Source: Mucor racemosus
Lineage: Eukaryota; Mucoromycota; Mucoromycetes; Mucorales; Mucoraceae
Reading direction: 5' to 3'
Assembly (NCBI GenBank): GCA_027405735.1
Contig: JAPEHQ010000014.1
Span: forward strand, 1,717,528 to 1,781,527
DNA length: 64,000 nt
This document shows, in pieces, positions 44,137 to 57,771 of the stretch. The notes beneath the pieces are model-generated. The model had not been told where the DNA came from. It did no database searches and was given only the letters and a program-made list of their open reading frames with translations. The position numbers were made by a program, and so were the translations under genes. Positions within the stretch are counted from its first letter, which is position 1; the number at the start of each line of letters is the position of its first letter.

Positions 44137-46899
44137 CTACCACTGATGGGGAGGACCTTGTTGATGTTGTTGTTGTTGGCCATCACCACCATTGCCACCA
44201 CCAAATACGTAATTGTTACTACCATAAGACTTTTGTTCAATCTCAAGCATGACGACGACTGGATCTCCACTCATTTTAACTAGGTAACAACCTCGGTTTT
44301 GCTGTAAATCAACCATTATTTCACCAGGTAGTTTCTTTTCTCTCTTGAGCATGATTTGAGTTTGTGGTTGAGCCTTATTGAGTTTCTTCTTGATGAGCTT
44401 TTGGTTATCAATACTAAAAGATTCGAAATGCTGGTCAGGCCCTTCCATTCTTCGCCAACAATAAAAAGTTCCTAATTCTTCATATTGTCTTTGCAACTTG
44501 GCTTCTTTCTTGGATTGTGCTTGAATAGGTGCCGAGAAATTACCAAACATTGGATGAGATGACCCACTACTAGGCCCACCATGAAAATCTTCTCGATGAC
44601 TACCGCCACCATTCCCACCACCGAACAAACCCCCCAACATAGATAATCCTCTTTTTAACATTGGAGCTGAATTTGGAGGAGGCGGATGAGCAAGACCAGA
44701 CATCATCATCATGTCGTGTGGATTAGGAGGCTCATTTCCACCGCCACCAGCAGATCTTCTCATCATATCCTCTTCATGAGAAGGTGGAGGTCCACCACCA
44801 CCACCACCATTATTTCCAGCACCACTACTTGGGCCAGCATTACTTCCACTAGGACCATCACCGGGATTTCCATTCATATTCATAAGAGGCGAATGCATAT
44901 TATTGCTTCCATCCATTCCACCAGGGCCGCCAAAATTAGGACCACCACCACTCATAGCTTGTGCAATTAAATTTGGATCACTTGAATACATGAAAGGTAA
45001 CGGAAAGTCACCACCGCCGCCTTGACCAAACATCATTTCTGGCATGAAATTCCACATTGGATTTTGATTCATCATCGGATTTTGACCCATCATCGGATTG
45101 TTAAACATAGGAGGCAACATCATTTGAGACGGAGGGTGTGGTGGCGGCTGCATCATGCCTTGTTGATTAAATATATTGGGCTCACCTGGAGATGTAGGAA
45201 ATCCATTTCCCCAATGATGCATTTGTTGTGGAGGTGGAGGTGGAGGAATTTGCATATTCATTGGCTGTTGTTGCTGTTGCTTTTGTTGCATATTGGCTGC
45301 TGCTGCTATTACAGAGGGAAGAGGAGGTTGTGGTTGCTGTGAACTTTGAGAATTCATTGGTATATCACCAGCAGCACTTGCATTAGCAGATGGTGGATTA
45401 TCAATTGGAGTTACTGGAGCTGTTGCTGCTTGTTGTTGTTGTTGTTGTTGTTGTTGATTTGGATTCATCATCTGATCAAAGAAATCACCACCCATGGCAC
45501 TAGAAGGTAAACTATACATGGAATTACGCCTACTAGGATTATCCATCATGGGATGAGGCATTGTTAGAGGATGAAGCACAATCGGTGGAATTGAAGCTGA
45601 TGGAGGAGGAGGAGGAGGCGGAGGAGGAGGAGGAGCCATGTTGACAGCTGCATGTGGTGGAAATCCACCACTAAATGACATACTACGGCCTATTCTACCA
45701 TTATGATGATTGTTAGGATGTCCGACAGCAGTAGAGGCATTGATAGAAGCACGTCTTGATGGTGGTGGTGCATAATCTTCTGAACTGCTATCACTAGTTA
45801 TGGAAAGTTGAGGAGAAGTAGGTACACTATGAACCATTCTTCGAGGAGGACCAACAAAGCGAGAATTTAACCTTTGATGTGATGGAGGAAGTGGAGTAGG
45901 TGGATAAAAGTAATTTCCTGGTGGTTGTCTTCTTGGAGAATCCATCATAAATGAAGGAGGATGAGGTGGTGGTGGTGGAGGCATTGCAGAAAGAGAATTT
46001 GATCGTTTCCTCAAAAAAGGTCTCAATCCATTACTGCTACTAATACTACTTTGTCTTGATAATGGTTGCATTCTTGGTGGGAATTGGTTTGTATATACAT
46101 CTTGATCACTTTCAACGTCATCATCATAATAAAGCTCTCCATCATCTAGTTCATTATCCTCGTCATGGGACAAAAACATTTCTTGCCTTCTACTAGCACT
46201 AGTTGCCGGTCGAATATTGGGTCGATTACGTCTATTGTACGACCGTGATGAGGCTGATCGATGCACAAATGGTAAATCCATGGGTTGTGGTTGATACATC
46301 GGACCCATATGAGGTGACATTTCATCCAACATCATTTGCTGATACGACATCCATTGTGGATGTGGTGGCGGTGGAGGAGGAGGAGGAGGATGTGGAGGAT
46401 ACCTATTATCTTGCATAAGGTATGGTGGTAGAGGGGGTCCATAAGGCGAGAAATCAAGATCATGCTCATAATGGTTCTGCGGCATATAATAACCAGAAGG
46501 ACTTACAGGTGGCCCGTGCAATTCATAATCAATACTAGATCTATGAGATAGTGGTCTACTATCTGAATATCTAGGAAATTGAGGATGATCTTGTAGGCCG
46601 AGATCATGCATAGCTCTTTGGATTTCTTCTTCATCATCTTCCTCTGAACCAGTTAAATCATTATCGGACATTGCATAATATTGTCTAGGTGGTAATGCTG
46701 ATCTTTCTCTAAATATTCTTTTCCTGAACATTGGAGATTGAGATTGAGAATGTGAACGCTGATTTTGCTGTTGATAATGATTAGAAGGAGATGATCTATT
46801 TGAACTTGTAGATCTTTGATTGTTGCCATGACGACCCATTATTGGAGGAGGTGAATCTTGATCAGAGTAATAGTCTTCCATTCTTACTGAAGTAGACAT
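44137..46899 (-). CDS. Pro/Gln/Met-rich protein with conserved C-terminal domain
   Basis: A single exon of 920 residues from MSTSVRMEDYYSD. An in-frame ATG 33 bp upstream lies in an A-rich leader and is judged untranslated. Residues 1-790 are low complexity: polyproline tracts, a 10-residue Gln run, Met/Pro/Asn repeats and Gly-rich stretches. The last 120 residues look folded: RQYEELGTFYCWRRMEGPD, FESFSIDNQKLIKKKL and GEIMVDLQQNRGCYLVKMSG. The W/VDLQQN spacing is reminiscent of WWE domains (ADP-ribose binding in ubiquitin and PARP proteins), but this is a weak call. Such composition suits an RNA-binding or condensate scaffold. Divergent from the R3B2-like gene, only 257 bp away. Confidence 0.75.
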   Translation of the reverse strand: MSTSVRMEDYYSDQDSPPPIMGRHGNNQRSTSSNRSSPSNHYQQQNQRSHSQSQSPMFRKRIFRERSALPPRQYYAMSDNDLTGSEEDDEEEIQRAMHDLGLQDHPQFPRYSDSRPLSHRSSIDYELHGPPVSPSGYYMPQNHYEHDLDFSPYGPPLPPYLMQDNRYPPHPPPPPPPPPHPQWMSYQQMMLDEMSPHMGPMYQPQPMDLPFVHRSASSRSYNRRNRPNIRPATSASRRQEMFLSHDEDNELDDGELYYDDDVESDQDVYTNQFPPRMQPLSRQSSISSSNGLRPFLRKRSNSLSAMPPPPPPHPPSFMMDSPRRQPPGNYFYPPTPLPPSHQRLNSRFVGPPRRMVHSVPTSPQLSITSDSSSEDYAPPPSRRASINASTAVGHPNNHHNGRIGRSMSFSGGFPPHAAVNMAPPPPPPPPPPPSASIPPIVLHPLTMPHPMMDNPSRRNSMYSLPSSAMGGDFFDQMMNPNQQQQQQQQQAATAPVTPIDNPPSANASAAGDIPMNSQSSQQPQPPLPSVIAAAANMQQKQQQQQPMNMQIPPPPPPQQMHHWGNGFPTSPGEPNIFNQQGMMQPPPHPPSQMMLPPMFNNPMMGQNPMMNQNPMWNFMPEMMFGQGGGGDFPLPFMYSSDPNLIAQAMSGGGPNFGGPGGMDGSNNMHSPLMNMNGNPGDGPSGSNAGPSSGAGNNGGGGGGPPPSHEEDMMRRSAGGGGNEPPNPHDMMMMSGLAHPPPPNSAPMLKRGLSMLGGLFGGGNGGGSHREDFHGGPSSGSSHPMFGNFSAPIQAQSKKEAKLQRQYEELGTFYCWRRMEGPDQHFESFSIDNQKLIKKKLNKAQPQTQIMLKREKKLPGEIMVDLQQNRGCYLVKMSGDPVVVMLEIEQKSYGSNNYVFGGGNGGDGQQQQHQQGPPHQW

Positions 46900-47156
46900 T
46901 TTAAGTAAAGTAAAAATAAAAAGAAAAAGCAAACGAAAAAAAAAAGAAAGAAAAATGAGATTGTTATTGTTATTTTCTTGTTATGTATAACTACACAACT
47001 AAATGGCTTTATTGTAATACAAATAAAAGGGTCAAATCCGTTAACCTCCTGATTTGGTGCTGCTTCCAAAAACAACCATCTGTAAAAAGCGCCGTAAGTG
47101 TTACGCGAAATCTTTCACTTTTTCTTTCTTTATATATTTTGACTTGGAGAGAAAAA
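46900..47156. promoter_or_regulatory. Shared divergent promoter region
   Basis: 257 bp between the start codons of the Pro/Gln-rich gene and the R3B2-like gene. It holds an A/G-rich tract (46915-46955) and a CT-rich leader with TATATATTTTG just before 47157. Co-regulation is possible, not shown. Confidence 0.5.
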
Positions 47157-48782
47157 ATGACAGATACTGATAAGTTGGAGCAGTATATACAGAATACGTT
47201 TTCAAATATTACAGATGATGAAGGAAGACCATTAGATGTTACTATTGCTTTACCATTATTAAAGCAAGTTTTAACTGGTTATACGCAAGAAATTACTGAA
47301 AAGAAATTTGATTATATTGGAGAATCAGCAGCTCAATTCGCCATCAATTTGATATTGGCTCAACATTATTCTAAATATGATAACCGTGTTTTATCATTAT
47401 TAGCAAAGAAGCTCAGAGTCCCGCTTCAGTTATACAAACTTGTTGGAAAGCAAATTGCTATAAAAGAACATGTTAGATCAGTTTATTTAAAAGACACAAT
47501 GGATATGATTATGGGGTATAGTTAAAAATCCAGATCAAAAAAGTTTTTTTATTTTTTTTTTTTTTATTAACCTTTTATTGTACGTAATAGCATCTTGTAT
47601 CATTTTTATGGAATCATTGTTATCAAAAAATTCATTGAAGAAGCTCTTATTATTGTTGTTAATCATGAATTGGATATTAATACTAGTCCAAAGAAAATTG
47701 TTTCATCAGAGAATACTAATGATAATCCAGTAAAGTTGCTCCATGAAATGATTCAATCTGGTGGTGGTTTATTAGATACAAGTGCTTCTGAAACACCAGA
47801 AAAGAAATGGCAAGTAAAAATTATTGCAAAATTCAATGAAAAATCCTTGCTATTCTCCCATACGCGAATTAGTGGCAGCAAACAGAAAGCTAAAACTGAA
47901 GCTTCTCATGATATATTGACATTTTTCACCAAAAATCCCGACATGTACCAACAACTTCAAATTCCAGGGGAAGGCAATACTGAAATACATGTATTACCAA
48001 TTAGTGAAAATGATTACTGCCATTTGTTTCTTGAAAACACTACACATACCACAAATTCGACAAAGCCAAATGATTGGAGTAATGATCCAAATAGTTTACA
48101 TATCCTCCAAGATGATCATGAAGAAACTGCATTACTTTTGGAAAATCTTTTATTGGATAATAAAATGGATGTAGATACGGATCCTCGACAAGTAAAGCGA
48201 CAAAGACAAAGCATATATCCAGACATGAGACAAAGTGAAATGGATGGCACTATACCAGTAAAAGAAGAATCTATAGATGGTGCTTCATTACTAGAAACGG
48301 CACAAGGATCACCAAGTTATAATAATGCTCCAAGTAATCAATATCAATCATCTAATTCAATGGAATCTAATGTGACATATATAAAGGATGAAGAAACATT
48401 CCAACCATTCAACCAAGCAGCTGCTATACCTGTCGATGAAGCAGCTGCAATTCGCGAAGAAAAAATATTGAAATACTTTAGAAAACTATTTGCAGCACAC
48501 AGACTTGTATTACTACAATGTAGAACAACACCTGGTCAATCCAAAACTGTATTTCTTTCATTTGTAGTTCAGCATCAAGATGAAATGCGAGTGGATATAA
48601 CTATACAACAAGGTGGCGATAGTCATACTCCCATGTTTCATGCCGAAGTTGTACTTCGATCAAAGACCAAGAACAATGTGTTTATAAAGACGGAAGGCCA
48701 AGGTCGACGAAAAAAAGATGCTGAACAACAAGCATTCAATAAGATGATAGAAATAGTTACAAATTGGAATGCCATGCTTTAA
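47157..48782 (+). CDS. R3B2-like RNase III protein (one RNase III, two dsRNA-binding domains)
   Basis: Two exons, 47157-47515 and 47591-48782, 516 residues. The RNase III domain spans about 1-145: FDYIGESAAQFAINLILAQ stands where RNase III has LEFLGDAVL, giving Asp52 and Glu56 instead of Glu and Asp; the second acidic pair is Asp113 and Asp116 (KDTMDMIMG) where EALIGA is usual. dsRBD 1 is about 165-232 (KLLHEMIQSGGG, HTRISGSKQKAKTEASHDIL), then an acidic Asn/Ser-rich linker. dsRBD 2 is about 408-510 (FIKTEGQGRRKKDAEQQAF). Single RNase III plus two dsRBDs and no Dicer helicase or PAZ matches R3B2, the Mucorales enzyme of the Dicer-independent RNAi pathway. MRPL44-like or ordinary RNT1-like proteins are alternatives but lack this layout. 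Confidence 0.72.
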
Positions 48783-48986
48783 AGTCTTGTGCATATTATG
48801 GTTGTTTGCATTAATAAAGTGCTCATGTACATGGAATTTATAAAGATTGGCGCTACGGTATATTAGTCAATGAATTCATTCCAATAGCATTTATGCATTC
48901 AAATGTTATAAAAAAAAGTGAGTCCACCAAATGAGTGTTTCAAGTGCTTTTAAAAGGTTTCTATGAATGAACAAGGCCTTACAGAA

Positions 48987-49019
<33 letters not shown>

Positions 49020-49230
49020 TATTAGAAGCTGCAGTAATCACGAATTTATTTGCCAACATCTTGATAACTCATTGATCAGTCGTCTAATTTCTGTTGCCTA
49101 TTGATTTTTTTTTTTTTTTTTTTTTGGAAAGCGCGCACGGAAAAAATTCAAGGCTAATAGAAAAAAAAAGTGATATTTTCAAAAGAATCCTTTTTTTTCT
49201 TATTTTCATTTTATACTACGTGTATCTGTA
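48783..49230. other. Intergenic with (TA)n and T22
   Basis: (TA)n at 48991-49021 and a T run at 49108-49125 precede MED7. No gene seen. Confidence 0.5.
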
Positions 49231-50027
49231 ATGGACGAGCAGCAATCCAGTAGAAGCGCTTGGCCGGATCCACCTAATTATTTCAAACGATATACAAATG
49301 AAAATTTAAATTTATTAAAGCAATCGAGAAAAAGTGGAATATTTCCTGAACAACCTGTTAATACACCTCCAGTTCCTGAATTCCAGCTTGAAGCTCTTGA
49401 ACCTCCTTTACCACCTACTGATGAATATACTGTATTTGATCAAAAGTGGCAGGTAAGAAAAAGACTTTTTTTTAATTGTATAATTAATCCTGATTGAAGA
49501 GAGAGAGTTTAGATAAATGATCATCTTCCTACACTTGAAGAATTAGGCGTTAAACAAATTTATCCAGAGGACTCAATAGGTATATAACTAATCATAGCAT
49601 TTTCAGTATATCAGTAATTAACTTGATTATTATAGACCGTGTACAAGAATTGAAGAAATTGAACCGATCTTTGATTGTACAATATCTAGAATTGTTAAAT
49701 GTACTCGAAAAAAATCCTTTGGAATACGGCAAACACATTGAAAACATTAGCACTATATTACTCAACATGCATCATATACTAAACGCTTATCGCCCACATC
49801 AAGTAATTATACCAAAACATATACTATAAATCATTTTATTCAGACTATAAATATTTTAGGCAAGAGAGACATTGCGATTACTTATGGAACATCAACTAGC
49901 AAAGAAACGACAGCAAACAGCCGAATTAAAAGCGTAAGTGAAACATGCGATCTACGAGATGAAAGTCTAATCAAAATATATCGACAGTAAATCCAAAGAA
50001 GCCCTTAATTTCTTACAAGGGCTATAA
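49231..50027 (+). CDS. MED7: Mediator subunit MED7
   Basis: Five exons: 49231-49452, 49513-49579, 49636-49802, 49860-49933 and 49988-50027, 189 residues. The N-terminus WPDPPNYFKRYTNENLNLLK, with later LEPPLPPTDEYTVF and IYPEDS, is the MED7 signature. The C-terminal helices (RVQELKKLNRSLIVQYLELL, NMHHILNAYRPHQARETLRL) pair with MED21 and make the hinge of the middle module. It bridges activators and RNA polymerase II. Typical fungal size. Only about 140 bp separate its stop from the AFG2B start. Confidence 0.93.
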
Positions 50028-50167
50028 ATCCACACAATTTTATCATGTAAATAACCTGTTGTTTGACATTAATACAAAGCAGTTTCATGTGACTATTGAT
50101 GCCGACATTTTAAACGTAAAAAACTAAATAAAAAAATGCTTTATTCTATCAATTTTCTGTAAATATC

Positions 50168-52926
<2,759 letters not shown>

Positions 52927-53268
52927 TTTAATCAAACAAAGACCATTCAAGATGAAATCAAAGAACATTTTTGAAAATCTTATGCCAACCGAAAAAAAAA
53001 GACAATTGTGTATACACATTTTTCCAATACCAATTTCACCAAATAAAAAATACATGGACATAATATGATTACTGGGCATTATAAATATTTGCTTTTCTGT
53101 TTGATCAATTGTTTTCATAAGTATGAAAAATTTCTTTTAAATCAATAGAGGGATCGCTCGAGATGGCTCTGAAATGGATTATCCTTGCACTGTAGAGTCA
53201 CATTTACTAGTTTTGGTGATTCAAATACTTTTTTTGACCTCTTTTTACAGTTTTGCTAAAAAGCAATT

Positions 53269-54208
<940 letters not shown>

Positions 54209-54894
54209 AATATTTTATAAATAAAGGATTGTTATCATTGTGTATTCATCATAGAAAAGAAAAGAAAAAAAGATATTGTATTGTTCCTTGCCTTTGAATG
54301 GTAACATGGAAGGCTAATAATTGCGTTGGACTAATAATGAAGAAAATTACAATAGTCATAACATTTTTTTCCCTTAGTATATTTATATATAGTTTAATGC
54401 CATCAAAACTTTTAAAATGGTGAAATTACCTACCAAGTTGCGCTGCGATAATGGTAGCTAAATGGGAGTAAAGGCAGTAGTTTGGGTATACAAGAAAAGG
54501 AACACTACACAAATCAAACACAAGGAGAATAGTTGAACAATAAAAACGCTGAAAATTAGCTATATCAAGTTTTTTTGTGTCGTTTAACAGGAAGGAGTCA
54601 AGGGATAATATAACTTTATATTGCCGTTTAGCCAGAGCAACCTAGTTTAATTTATCAATATAGATCTAATTCATGATAAGACATGTTGAATATACTACTA
54701 AATATGCAGAAGGGTAAATAAATGTAGTTTTCATGCAAAACGAATATATAATGCAACTACCAGCTTCAACATTGGCAAACTTTTGTTGACACATAAAAAC
54801 AATGTTTAACGTGTACATTACATAATTTGAGCAAAATTAAATCCAAGGATATATATATGTATAGAATCAAGTTGAAGAGATACATTTGAATATA
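54209..54894. other. Intergenic, no gene seen
   Basis: AT-rich; no open frame with motifs and no recognised repeat. It marks the passage from the gene-dense part to the subtelomere. Confidence 0.5.
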
Positions 54895-54902
54895 GCAGTG
54901 AC

Positions 54903-55564
54903 TAGTGATCGCAATCAAGCAGTGTGAGCATAAGGAAGCAAGCAAGCGAGAGAGCTCTATGCTTGGGCTCGCTTGAATTGGGCTTTTTTCAGGGTATTAC
55001 TTGCTTTGGCTTGCTTGATTAAAATTTTTTAGTAATTCATTGCTTGGCGCTCAATGAAAACATCGGAAATTTGCTTGCATGCTTGCTCAAAATGCCTCGA
55101 ATTGAAATAAGCTTGTTTGAAAGCAAGCAAGCAAGCAAGCATTTGTAGCACAGGGCAAATTTATTCAATTTACGAGATTTTAGCTTTAAAAATGTCAAAA
55201 TACGTCATATATTGAACCAATATCAGTGTTTTACCAAAACTAATAAGAATTAGACAAGAGTAAAAGGTGTAGTTTTATTCAATGTAGAGAATGAGATTAT
55301 ATATAGAAGAGATTATCAAGTGATACAATAGCTATTGATGGTGTAACAATAACAATATCCTGATAATACAACTACTGTAGCGCTATATCTAGATTCTGAA
55401 ATAACAATCAGGCTGCAAATATATAGTATAATGCTTGCGCTTGCACTCGGATCTGCTCATTTACTTACATGCTGGTACTCGACTTGCTTAACTTTGTGAA
55501 AAATGAAATAATGCTTGATTTATGCTTGGTTGCTTGCTTGGGCTCGGTCATTTTGCGAACGCTA
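54903..55564. mobile_element. hAT-type MITE of a second family (662 bp), CAAGC-rich
   Basis: Ends TAGTGATCGCAA and TTGCGAACGCTA are inverted repeats with two mismatches. Flanking 8-mers GCAGTGAC (54895-54902) and GCAGTAAC (55565-55572) differ at one base, consistent with an older 8-bp duplication. Subterminal regions are packed with GCAAGC/GCTTGC units (for example 54938-54950, 55118-55140, 55525-55545), reminiscent of hAT subterminal binding sites. The middle (55255-55430) lacks them. No transposase. Confidence 0.78.
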
Positions 55565-55591
55565 GCAGTAACACAGCATTATCATACAGAC

Positions 55592-55832
55592 AATTTGTAG
55601 GTTTTTGCCTATTATATATGTTAAATCTCATTTCAATCCCATATTAAACCTGACATCCAAATGGAATTGAAATGGTATAAATACTTTTAGAATCCAGGAC
55701 CGATGGCTCCTGGCTTCCTTTTTTAACTTAATAATAAAGACCCTACGTTCTACGTGATATAAGCGCTAGTAGTCTTTATTTTATTTGTATTGGAAATAAT
55801 CGTTATCTACATATAACTCTTACAATTTATCC
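55592..55832 (+). mobile_element. Possible small solo LTR
   Basis: Runs from TGTAGGTTTTTGCC to CTCTTACA with GTATAAATAC and AATAATAAAGACC inside, so it has LTR-like order of signals. ACAATTT occurs at both edges but overlaps the ends in a way that does not give a clean 5-bp duplication. Single copy here; tentative. Confidence 0.4.
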
Positions 55833-55846
55833 TGTACTCATCTTTT

Positions 55847-56118
55847 TATAATGAGTCAAACATTTCAGTTTCATTCATGCAAAACCTTGCCTCATTCCTT
55901 ATATAAATACTACAAGGAAATCATTACATGATCCCTTGTAGATTTATTTGTCTTGTTACACTCCCTTTACTTTTATTTATTTACTAATAAATATCTAATT
56001 TACAAATAAGAACACCAACCTTCATCAATCCAGTGATCACCAATTTATAATAGCAAGAATAATATCTATAAGCATGTTATCCACCTTTGTTGTTAGTCAA
56101 AAATTATAGATTATTACA
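55847..56118 (+). mobile_element. Solo LTR B, copy 3 (272 bp)
   Basis: Reverse-complement match of the copies at 33573 and 40943. The left terminus is mutated (TATAATGAG instead of TGTAATGAG) and the right one reads TTATTACA. TATATAAATAC (55902-55912) and AATAAATATC give the sense strand. Flanking pentamers differ. Confidence 0.82.
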
Positions 56119-56124
56119 CTCAAT

Positions 56125-56232
56125 TAGCGTTCGCCAAAAGGCCGAACCAAGCGAGTGCAAGCAGTTTCAGCAAGAATTTTCCGAGTCTAAAATATATAAA
56201 AGCTATTCAAGCAAGCGAGCAAGCAAGCAAGC
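56125..56232. mobile_element. Truncated end of the CAAGC-rich hAT MITE
   Basis: TAGCGTTCGCCAAAAGGCCG matches the inverted right end of the 54903-55564 element (TAGCGTTCGCAAAATGACCG), and GCAAGC units follow up to 56232. The other end is missing; the adjoining sequence is the subtelomeric tandem unit. Confidence 0.65.
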
Positions 56233-56785
56233 CTGTACTCATCTTTTCGTAAATGACTACCTATTGTTACTCCCCGATTTGAAAACATGCTCCTAAAACA
56301 TACTTCTAAAAAAATAGCGTACGCTATTTTTTAATTTCTCGATATTATGAGTATTGAAATTGATTTTTAAAACTTTAGAGGGCTATCTTGTATGAACATG
56401 CACCTAATTTTGAAAGGATTAGTTTTTTTAAGCATCTTTGCTTGAGAAATGCTCACCAAAGTAAAACATACTCCCAAGATTAAGTCATTTCAGATACCGT
56501 TGTCCAACATGCTCCTCAAAATACAGCGTGCTGTATTTTTTAATTTCTCGGTTCTATGAATATTGAAATTAATTTTTAAAGTGTTAAAGTGCTGTCTGAT
56601 ATGAACATGCACCTGTACTCATCTAATCGTAAATGACCCTCCATTTATGTACCCCGACCTGTACCCAACCTGTACTCATCTAATCGTAAATGACCCTCCA
56701 TTTATGTACCCCGACCTGTAACCTGTAACCAGTATTATGTAAATGACTATCCATACCTTCGCCTCGGCGAAGGTAGGCGAAGGTG

Positions 56786-56966
56786 GGCGAAGGTTTTGAG
56801 TTTAAAAATGACTTGTTGGAGGGCGAAGGTTTTGAGTTTAGAAATGACTTGTTGGAGGGCGAAGGTTTTGAGGTTAAAAATGACTTGTTGGAGGGTGAAG
56901 GTTTTGAGTTTAGAAATGACTTGTTGGAGGGCGAAGGATTTTGAGTTTAGAAATGACTTGTTGGAG
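56786..56966. repeat. Five tandem copies of a 36-bp unit
   Basis: The unit GGCGAAGGTTTTGAGTTTAG plus AAATGACTTGTTGGAG repeats five times with few changes (the last unit is 37 bp). Because 36 is divisible by three, a minus-strand frame stays open and repeats TFALQQVISKLK; this alone is not evidence of a gene. Short GCGAAGGTAGGCGAAGG precedes the array. Confidence 0.9.
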
Positions 56967-56977
56967 TAAAAAAAAAA

Positions 56978-57020
56978 AAACGAATTGCCGAAGGCAATGA
57001 GTAAAGTAAATAATTTTGAG

Positions 57021-57051
<31 letters not shown>

Positions 57052-57127
57052 AATAGATAGACAAAAATAAATAGCACCATTAAAATCAGAATCGAAAATC
57101 AGGTATATATAATATCTTATATTGCCT
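56978..57127. repeat. Subtelomeric repeat G, copy 1
   Basis: AACGAATTGCCGAAGGCAAT, an A run and then AATAGCACCATTAAAATCAG and ATCAGGTATATATAATATC match 62801-62946 in the same orientation. The palindrome TTGCCGAAGGCAA... is incomplete at the centre but has ATTGCC/GGCAAT arms. Confidence 0.8.
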
Positions 57128-57771
57128 GTACCCATCTTTTCGTAAATGATTACCTATTGTTACTCCTCAAAAAATAGCGTACGCTATTTTTTAATTTCTT
57201 GGTACTATGAATATTGAAATTAATTTTAAAAACTTTAAAGTGCTGTCTGGTATCAACATGCACCTACATTTGAAAGGATTAGTTTTTTTAAGCATTTTTG
57301 CTTGAGATATACTCAACAAAGTGAAACATACTCCCAAGAATTAGTCATTTCAGGAACCGTTGTCCCACATACTCCTCATAAAAAGACATGCTCTTCAAAA
57401 AATAGCGTACGCTATTTTTTAATTTCTCGGTACTATGAGTATTGAAATTAACTTTTAAAACTTTAAAGTGCTGTCTGGTATGAACATGCACCTATGTATG
57501 AATGGATTAGCTTTTTTAAGCTTCTATGCTTGAGAAATGCCCACCAAAGTGAAACATACTCCCAAGAATTAGTTGTTTCAGGTACCGTTGTCCCACATAC
57601 TCCTCATAAAAAGACATGCTCCTCAAAATACAGCGTACGCTATTTTTTTATTTGTAGCTTTTTCTTTTTCTGATATTTCTTTTTAAATATTAAAATACGC
57701 ACTTCAACCCTAGTAAGGATCGATATATATAAAAGACATTAAATATTAACCTACAACATATGATTTAGATT

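Larger units (their letters stand above)
56233..57660. repeat. Subtelomeric repeat with GCGTACGC palindromes
   Basis: Units of about 210-232 bp recur, in two blocks (56233-56740 and 57126-57660). Each has a palindrome in its left part: 24-bp perfect at 56309-56332, 57169-57192 and 57397-57420 (core AAATAGCGTACGCTATTT), variants at 56518-56539 (ATACAGCGTGCTGTAT) and near 57628. Each is followed by TTAATTTCTCGG, ATTGAAATTA, GAACATGCACCT and ACATACTCCCAAGA. A second motif, CCTGTACTCATCTTTTCGTA, opens several units. No genes inside. Confidence 0.85.

Noticed and set aside
45022..45342. His/Arg-rich frames on the plus strand within 44137-46899
   Set aside because: Antisense shadows of the Pro/Gln/Met-rich gene.
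46899..46932. Upstream in-frame ATG giving MLFLFIFTLLK before the Pro/Gln-rich protein
   Set aside because: The 11 residues come from an A-rich leader, and a signal anchor would not fit the rest of the protein; it cannot be excluded entirely.
47157..48782. Dicer
   Set aside because: Only one RNase III domain and no helicase or PAZ within reach.
56233..57660. CRISPR-like array
   Set aside because: Units are 210-232 bp with no short identical repeats and unique spacers; this is eukaryotic subtelomeric DNA.
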